From the NCBI GenBank assembly GCA_023430975.1, contig JAEYYB010000081.1:1-46388 (forward strand): a DNA stretch of 46,388 nucleotides, read 5' to 3'. A program made the translations under genes and the position numbers. The notes under the pieces were generated by a model, which saw only the letters and a program-made list of their open reading frames with translations, did not search any database and had not been told where the DNA came from. Shown here one piece after another: positions 41,365 to 46,388 of this stretch. Origin of the DNA: Bacillota bacterium. GTDB taxonomy: Bacteria > Bacillota > Clostridia > Acetivibrionales > DSM-2933. How positions within the stretch are numbered: position 1 is the stretch's first letter; each line of letters starts with the position of its first letter.

Positions 41365-43011
41365 TTATTTGCTTGCTTTATTCAACATAGCATTCAATTC
41401 TTCGTACATATTGTTATAATCAACTGTTTCCTCTTGATTGTTAGTAACTGCCCTTAAAATTGCCATTAACATAGCTATAATACCGTCAATTTTATACTTA
41501 GATTTCTTTTTGTCGTATAAACCATTAACCATAGTGACATTTCCAGCCATCCATGTGAGTACTGGATTATTAGCAATCATAAGCCTACCTTCCAAAAGCA
41601 AATTTTCAAATGTATTAATTGCCGGAATCATTGTGTAACCTTTTTGCCCCAGCATTACAACCGTATGTTCCTTTTCAAGTTTTCCAACTATACCAATTGA
41701 ACCCCATCTGTCGAAACCTATTTCTTCTGGTGAAGATGGTAAGTCTTTAATATAGTTATGCATCAGTTCAAAATCCACGTAATCACCGTCTAAAGCATGT
41801 ATATGACAATCTTTCACCCAAATATCATAACGGATATTATCACGCTCGCTGTTTTCCTCAACACGCCCTTTAGCCATAAACAAGTGAGGATAGATTATAT
41901 ACTTGTCCCTCTGTGAGTCATAGAAGCACTGTACATAAGCGGTTATATCTCGAACTGCTCCCATATCTAGTCCTGACCAATGCGGCAAACCTTGTAAATC
42001 TTCTAATTTTACATCAGCTAAACAGTTATTCCATAAATTCATGTCAATTGCTCCGTCAATATCCATTGCTACGTGCTGATTTAAACATAATCTCCTGAAT
42101 GCTGCTTCACTTCTTTTAGTTTGAGTTGCTCTAACTGCTAATGCTTTAATATCCTCATATTTTCTGAAAACTCCACATGCTGGATTACTAGCAAACCAAG
42201 CGGTTTCATCAAGTATTTTACAATCTTTAGGAGCTTCAAAAATAGCATAAAAAAAGAAATCGTCTTTGACTTTTCCGGCTTCAATGTTTTTTGCATGTGT
42301 ATATAGCTCCATTTCAAGGTTCGTAAGGTCTTTTCCACTGGAAGCTGTCGTAATAGTGACTAACAACGGTTCTTCCCAAATTGCTTGACCTGTTTTTAAC
42401 TTGTCATACAAATCCCCATTTTTAGCTTCATGGATTTCATCAAGTATGCACAACAACCCGGCAAAACTATCAGCATTAGAAGCATCTGAAGAAATAACAA
42501 ATAATTCACTATTCATGTTCTTTTTAGTCATGGTTTTTCTTGATTCTCTGATTTTTACATGTTTCATAAGTGTTTTATTTGTTTCAACCATGTATTTAAT
42601 GGTTTTATAAAGCTCTCCAGCTAACTTGGTTGTATTACTTGCAAGTATCAAAGAGCTTCCGAACTCATTTTTACAAAAGTATACATAAGTTGTTAGACAT
42701 GCAATTATAAAACTTTTTCCATTTTTCCTCGGGAGATTAATATGTGCTTCTCTGAACCTCTTACGGTGTGTTATTCTGCTTTTTACGCATAATATTGAAG
42801 TACATATATCGAATTGGAATTTTAAGAGTTTAATAAAGCCTTTTTTGCCTTTATCAACTTGAAGTTTTGAGACAAAAGTATAAAACTTTCTTGCTTCCGC
42901 AGCATCAAAGTAATATAATTCATCATCGTATTTCTTCTGTAACTGGCTTATCCAAAGCTCTATGTTGCCTGAAGTTTGTTCCTCTATCTGTTTTAAAGCA
43001 TAAGCGTTCAT
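41365..43011 (-). CDS. terL: Terminase large subunit
   Basis: 548 residues. ATPase domain: Walker A NLPRKNGKSF, Walker B LLCILDEIHEA (the Glu is catalytic), and the motor coupling motif LLVTITTASSG. The C-terminal RNase H-like nuclease domain has metal aspartates in WSGLDMGAVRDITAYV, in LDGDYVDFELM/IGFDRWG and near the end in KYKIDGIIAMLMA. The length and motif order fit the phage terminase_1 family. GGGGGTGATG precedes the start codon. Confidence 0.95.
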   Translation of the reverse strand: MNAYALKQIEEQTSGNIELWISQLQKKYDDELYYFDAAEARKFYTFVSKLQVDKGKKGFIKLLKFQFDICTSILCVKSRITHRKRFREAHINLPRKNGKSFIIACLTTYVYFCKNEFGSSLILASNTTKLAGELYKTIKYMVETNKTLMKHVKIRESRKTMTKKNMNSELFVISSDASNADSFAGLLCILDEIHEAKNGDLYDKLKTGQAIWEEPLLVTITTASSGKDLTNLEMELYTHAKNIEAGKVKDDFFFYAIFEAPKDCKILDETAWFASNPACGVFRKYEDIKALAVRATQTKRSEAAFRRLCLNQHVAMDIDGAIDMNLWNNCLADVKLEDLQGLPHWSGLDMGAVRDITAYVQCFYDSQRDKYIIYPHLFMAKGRVEENSERDNIRYDIWVKDCHIHALDGDYVDFELMHNYIKDLPSSPEEIGFDRWGSIGIVGKLEKEHTVVMLGQKGYTMIPAINTFENLLLEGRLMIANNPVLTWMAGNVTMVNGLYDKKKSKYKIDGIIAMLMAILRAVTNNQEETVDYNNMYEELNAMLNKASK

Positions 43012-43050
43012 GTCACATACATCACCCCCATTTCTATGCTTTTTTCATCT

Positions 43051-43434
43051 TTATTTCTGTATTAAATCATCCATATCTGGGTCACTGTCTTGCTCGCTGA
43101 AAATCATTTCTTTAAGCTTCGTCCTTTCTCTAGGACTTAAAGCAAATTCCTTGAGGAAAGCCAATAGAGCTTTCATTGCATTGTTTGCTATACTTATTTC
43201 TGGTATTGCTTGGCTGTATCCTGATTCAGTTACAAAACAAAGCTTGTCCTTTTTCTGTATTTCTCTTTCAGCCTTTACCCAACGCTCATATTGAGCACAC
43301 AAGGCGGATAAAGCTATATCATCACCATCTTTATATTTTCCTTCATCAATTAACAGCTTTGAAATTGATTTGAATTTCTTTTGCCCTTCTTCTCCTAGAA
43401 AATCAGGCACTTTAGGATATTTATTTTTATACAT
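43051..43434 (-). CDS. terS: Terminase small subunit, P27 family
   Basis: About 127 residues. PDFLGEEGQKKFKSISKLLI DEGKY and DDIALSALCAQYERWVKAE, then SGYSQAIPEISIANNAMKAL, match P27-type small terminases, which choose the packaging site and regulate TerL. The start at 43434 follows GGAAG at eight bases; the long upstream extension to 43578 is low in coding character. It lies 39 bases before terL. Confidence 0.87.
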   Translation of the reverse strand: MYKNKYPKVPDFLGEEGQKKFKSISKLLIDEGKYKDGDDIALSALCAQYERWVKAEREIQKKDKLCFVTESGYSQAIPEISIANNAMKALLAFLKEFALSPRERTKLKEMIFSEQDSDPDMDDLIQK

Positions 43435-43636
43435 ATTTATCACTTCCATTCTTTGTAACTTTGAAAATTTATGAAGGTCAGAGATAGTCAGAAACCTACC
43501 CCTTTGAAAACTCATGGAAAAATGCACGCTTGACTGGGCACGCGGTCTAGAACAGTAATACCAGTACTTTCCAGACACCCCTATACCCTGAAATACACTT
43601 CATGATTTTAAAATGTTTAATTATTTCTTTTAACTC

Positions 43637-43665
43637 TTGACAACAAATGTATTTAATAGTACTAT
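43637..43665 (+). promoter_or_regulatory. Strong promoter of the plus-strand cargo gene
   Basis: Perfect TTGACA, 17-base spacer, then TACTAT, 52 bases before the start codon. The near-consensus form indicates constitutive expression in the lysogen. Confidence 0.8.
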
Positions 43666-43717
43666 TATGATAATAACACATTAGCAATAACACCCACCCA
43701 CAAAGGAGGTTTGTAAG

Positions 43718-44674
43718 ATGATTCTAATTAGAGGCATAAATGGTGAAACTTTTGCACGTGATATCGAAAAAGGTAATATTGGTTTCAGGGATTTACTAAG
43801 CTCATTATTAAACACTAATTATACTGGTTATTCATATTCAGATTATTATGAAAAATATTTTGTTAAGGCATTTAATAATTATATGAGTAAACCAGAAAAT
43901 TTTAATCAATTTGAAAAAGAAGATGCTGAAAAGCTATTGCTGATGCTTAACAATACAATACCATACATATACTTAACTTATTTTCACATATTAAATAAAA
44001 ATAGCATACAAGATTGGCTAGTAAACTTCGAAGATGATATGCACTTCATTTTTATAGAACCTAAGATTGATGAAATCAGCAATAATATGATTGGTAAAAA
44101 TCTTTTTGGTACGAAAATGGATTACACGACCAATATAAATGAAACTAATATCAATGAATTTATAACTAAATCAGCTGGTTTATTGCCTCTCATACAACAT
44201 GAGATGAAAAAAGTAAAGAGTATTGAGGTTGCTAAGATATATTCAGAGTCTATGTTTAATTTAATGTTACCTCTATTTAATAGGGTAATAGATAAAAAGT
44301 ACGGTAGCTTTGAAAACGAATTCAGAATAATTTATAAAACTCCTACCGTAATCAATCCAATAAACTACGAATTCAAACCAGAGGAAAATAGAATATTTAA
44401 TATTTCTATCAATGAATGCAGAAATTACTATGGAAGCATGGAAGTAATAAAAAAAGCAAATGACTTCAAAAGATGTGACTTACCTTTAACAGCAAAAAAT
44501 GTACTTATTAACCCTCAAAAAACATCACTAATTGAAGAAGTATTAAATGGAAATTCTTTTAGATTACATAGTGAGTTCAAAAATGTGAATATAGAAAATG
44601 CTGTTATTAATAGTGGTTATATTGGAAATAAAGAAGATTGTAGAAGATTCATTATTGAGAAATTTACGCATTAA
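43718..44674 (+). CDS. Unrecognised 318-residue protein, prophage cargo gene
   Basis: Unrecognised; well expressed by appearance: AAAGGAGG at nine bases and a near-perfect promoter. No signal peptide or transmembrane segment. Composition is Asn/Ile/Lys-rich. The N-terminus is helical (FRDLLSSLLN, LLLMLNNTIPYIYLTYFHIL); the region KKYGSFENEFRIIYKTP faintly recalls the conserved 'F..E.EfRi' strand of DUF2971-type proteins and is followed by KNVLINPQKTSLIEEVLNG, comparable to that family's late 'i..i..gP' segment. That resemblance is weak. It is transcribed against the late operon, between terminase and HNH genes, the position of morons such as superinfection-exclusion or abortive-infection genes. 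A defence role is inference. Confidence 0.75.
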   Translation: MILIRGINGETFARDIEKGNIGFRDLLSSLLNTNYTGYSYSDYYEKYFVKAFNNYMSKPENFNQFEKEDAEKLLLMLNNTIPYIYLTYFHILNKNSIQDWLVNFEDDMHFIFIEPKIDEISNNMIGKNLFGTKMDYTTNINETNINEFITKSAGLLPLIQHEMKKVKSIEVAKIYSESMFNLMLPLFNRVIDKKYGSFENEFRIIYKTPTVINPINYEFKPEENRIFNISINECRNYYGSMEVIKKANDFKRCDLPLTAKNVLINPQKTSLIEEVLNGNSFRLHSEFKNVNIENAVINSGYIGNKEDCRRFIIEKFTH

Positions 44675-44719
44675 TGAATTGACTTCGCTTGACAGTGCAG
44701 GATAATATAGGACACTCTA

Positions 44720-45193
44720 TTAATCAAGTTTATACTCTTTTTTCCAACGCTCTAACAGTCCAAACAATACCTGTTGCATCTGTTCCTTATGTTGTGTATG
44801 TATCAACTGATGCACACTATAGCTGACAGGTATCAAGTTTCCTTCATCTAACTTTAAGTCCCATCTATCTTCCAAATAATAAACATGATGGACTGTTGTA
44901 GCAGGAACAAACAAGTTATAAATAAAGAGACTATATAGGCAAATCCCGTTATACTTTGCCATTATATAGTCTCTTAATGCAGTCCACTCCTTAGAGTGGT
45001 AAAACTCCACATATTTAAACTTCTCCGGGTCATTCTTCCTCTTAGTATCATAATCCTGATACCTTCTTCTTCTGTATTCATCCTCAATATACTGATGGTC
45101 TTTACAATATTTCTGACCTTGAGGAATAACAGCCTTACAGCCTGTCTTGTTACAAGGTTTCAAAATCATCAACAACAACTCACTTTCAAGCAT
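44720..45193 (-). CDS. Phage HNH endonuclease
   Basis: 157 residues. An N-terminal zinc-binding pair (CNKTGCKAVI ... KYCKDH) is followed by a basic helix, EFYHSKEWTALRDYIMAKYN, then the HNH core: TTVHHVYYLEDRWDLKLDEG NLIPVSYSVHQLIHTQH. The HH, Asn and last His fit the metal finger. Phages with HK97-type packaging often have such a nuclease beside the terminase, where it helps DNA cleavage. No good ribosome site precedes 45193; a second start at ATG 45169 is possible. Confidence 0.85.
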   Translation of the reverse strand: MLESELLLMILKPCNKTGCKAVIPQGQKYCKDHQYIEDEYRRRRYQDYDTKRKNDPEKFKYVEFYHSKEWTALRDYIMAKYNGICLYSLFIYNLFVPATTVHHVYYLEDRWDLKLDEGNLIPVSYSVHQLIHTQHKEQMQQVLFGLLERWKKEYKLD

Positions 45194-45223
45194 AAAAAAA
45201 CAGACAGTCTTTTAAACTATCTG
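45194..45223 (-). terminator. Terminator downstream of the 45240 gene
   Basis: Minus-strand stem CAGATAGT / ACTGTCTG (one G.U pair) followed by seven T's, directly ahead of the HNH start codon. Read-through or an unseen promoter must therefore serve the late genes. Confidence 0.8.
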
Positions 45224-45239
45224 CTTCTTAAATCATATG

Positions 45240-45680
45240 TTAGTAGTATACTATAGGGTCATCTGGGTCGAAATCAAAATCGTCTCTAACTTTAAAAACG
45301 ATTTTTCTATCACTGTCACTGTCTAATGTTATATATTTGTTTACTCTACCTTCACAAACAAGATTCTCAAGAAATATGCTTTCTAAAACTCCCCAAGATA
45401 AATTAGTTTCTCTGGATATATTAGTCATTGCATCTCTATAATCTCTAGCTGTCAATTCTTTAAGAATAAGCTCATTAATACTTTCAATATATTGTCGAGC
45501 AAATTTTTTACCTTCGTTGGTTAACTGTCCATAATATTCATTTTCATCATATTGCATTAGTCCTTGATTTTTTAAAGAGTTAATACTTGGGGCATATCCA
45601 CTTCCACCGCAATAAATTCCTCTATAAGTTTCAACTAATAATAAAGCCTGACTGTCATCTAAACTAAATAATTTATCCAT
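45240..45680 (-). CDS. Hypothetical phage protein
   Basis: 146 residues, not recognised. The N-terminal SLDDSQALLLVETYRGI and LTNEGKKFARQYIESINELI suggest a winged-helix-like domain; the C-terminus is very acidic (DDFDFDPDDPIVYY). AAGGAGG precedes the ATG. It follows the 45739 gene on the same strand and ends at a terminator. It may be a late regulator or a structural accessory. Confidence 0.6.
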   Translation of the reverse strand: MDKLFSLDDSQALLLVETYRGIYCGGSGYAPSINSLKNQGLMQYDENEYYGQLTNEGKKFARQYIESINELILKELTARDYRDAMTNISRETNLSWGVLESIFLENLVCEGRVNKYITLDSDSDRKIVFKVRDDFDFDPDDPIVYY

Positions 45681-45738
45681 ACTAACCTCCTTAAGTTAAT
45701 ATTATTCATTATCATCTTTATAGAATCATCATTTATAA

Positions 45739-46143
45739 TTAGTAACATATACCCGGATATTTATTACATACCCTTGAACAATTAAAAACTTCTTCTAAAT
45801 CATTAACCTGTTCAGCAAGTTGTGTTTTTATTTCTTCTGCAACATTGTTTAAAAAGTCTTTTAAAGTTGTAATCTTATCAACATCTTCTTGCATATCTAT
45901 TTCCATACGACTAACGGAATTTAGTTTATAGACAAGGTCGGATAATTCGTCTTTATTGAAATCAATATTGCTTTTGATTTTATTTACAAATTCCTTATAC
46001 TCTTGAAACTTTTTAATAAAATCTGTTCCTGGATATTTTTCAGTATGAAATTTTAATACTCTATTTTTACCAATTATATAAAGCCCACCGTTGACTTCAT
46101 AAATAAAATCAATTTTACCTTTAAGCTTTTCTATATAATCCAT
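45739..46143 (-). CDS. Hypothetical phage protein with coiled coil
   Basis: About 134 residues (MDYIEKLKGKIDFIYEVNGG ...), charged, with helical segments (DFIKKFQEYKEFVNKIKS and VAEEIKTQLAEQVNDLEEVF) and a short Cys-containing tail (CSRVCNKYPGIC). The start at 46143 follows AGGGAG at seven bases; ATG 46161 is unsupported. It is the most upstream minus-strand gene visible and may begin the late operon. The function is unknown. Confidence 0.6.
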   Translation of the reverse strand: MDYIEKLKGKIDFIYEVNGGLYIIGKNRVLKFHTEKYPGTDFIKKFQEYKEFVNKIKSNIDFNKDELSDLVYKLNSVSRMEIDMQEDVDKITTLKDFLNNVAEEIKTQLAEQVNDLEEVFNCSRVCNKYPGICY

Positions 46144-46251
46144 TTTTACACTCCCTTTCAATATCCATATTCGATGTGGGATTTAATAAATTAATAGTTA
46201 TTTCTTACTCCATTTTTCGGGGTTTAAGTAATATTTTTTTCAAAGTTACCT

Positions 46252-46279
46252 GTTATAGTAGTAATCATTAGTGTTGCAA
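46252..46279 (-). promoter_or_regulatory. Weak promoter candidate for the minus-strand phage genes
   Basis: On the minus strand TTGCAA, 16-base spacer, TATAAC, about 110 bases upstream of the 46143 start codon. No activator site is recognised. Confidence 0.35.
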
Positions 46280-46323
46280 AAAATTTTCAACAAAAAGTCA
46301 ATGTAAATTCATTACTGGTATAG

Positions 46324-46357
46324 CTTGCACCCATAAGAAAATAATGGGTAGTGCAAG
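46324..46357. other. Hairpin near the right edge
   Basis: CTTGCAC.CCAT pairs with ATGG.GTGCAAG (one three-base bulge) around an A-rich loop. It lies in the gap upstream of the last visible gene. It could be an operator or part of a structured RNA that continues past the window. Confidence 0.4.
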
Positions 46358-46388
46358 AGAAAAAGAGAGTGATCTCTTAAGGCTGAGC

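Larger units (their letters stand above)
23279..46388. mobile_element. Integrated HK97-type siphovirus prophage (left portion; right end outside window)
   Basis: From the 3' side of tRNA-Leu onward the window holds a tyrosine integrase, lysis genes, tail genes, head genes, terminase and an HNH gene in canonical siphovirus order, with all late genes on the minus strand. The integrase and two cargo loci are on the plus strand. A second copy of the tRNA 3' end was looked for by eye and not found before the right edge. No repressor, excisionase or replication gene is seen, so the early region lies beyond 46388. The structural genes look intact, which suggests a complete prophage. Confidence 0.9.

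Noticed and set aside
43435..43578. Long N-terminal extension of the small terminase
   Set aside because: Cys/Arg/Ser-rich low-quality sequence without a ribosome site; the start at 43434 has one.

Overview
The window reads as a low-GC Gram-positive chromosome of the Clostridia. The supporting signs are a T-box leader in front of argS, AGGAGG-type ribosome binding sites throughout, a GGDEF/HD-GYP protein, copper-amine-oxidase-like and beta-helix surface domains, and A+T-rich intergenic DNA. The gene mix resembles Ruminiclostridium / cellulolytic clostridia, but no marker gene here fixes the species. Everything below is read from sequence alone; no database search was run.

Layout. 1-3280: a decaying accessory patch with two paralogous small helical proteins (183-479 and 2477-2776) flanking a small membrane protein, a small beta-rich protein and two broken genes. 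3284-4883: a stand-alone AICAR transformylase with a RidA-family gene upstream. 4989-8113: dinB followed by an exported copper-amine-oxidase-like/beta-helix protein whose single reading frame is cut by two in-frame TAG codons. 8380-13508: a GGDEF+HD-GYP protein, a flavodoxin/zinc-ribbon pair, a near-palindromic element and a methyl-accepting chemotaxis protein. 13609-17469: a lipoprotein and an OmpR-type two-component pair. 17761-19809: argS with its T-box leader and promoter. 20044-23117: a divergent signal peptidase II-like protein and an SPFH / ribbon-helix-helix / GPP34-like cluster. Three copies of a MITE-like repeat with 13-bp terminal inverted repeats lie at 15316, 17492 and 20987.

23196-end: tRNA-Leu(CAA), then a tyrosine integrase and a prophage that runs off the right edge. 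Its late genes are on the minus strand and read toward the integrase, in HK97-like siphovirus order: HNH, TerS, TerL, portal, protease, capsid, connectors, major tail protein, a G/GT tail chaperone pair with a classical -1 slippery site, tape measure, baseplate/tail fibre, holin-like proteins and amidase. The repressor, replication module and distal att site are not in the window.

Two cargo loci in the prophage are on the plus strand, against the late operon, each with its own promoter candidate. One (24764-26358) is a HAE/CxxC deaminase-fold protein, an Imm1-like partner and a zinc-ribbon protein. The other (43718-44674) is an unrecognised 318-residue protein between terminase and HNH, behind a near-consensus promoter. 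These two, a repeat-rich structured non-coding block at 26640-27059, and the double-amber surface gene are the best candidates for undescribed biology.
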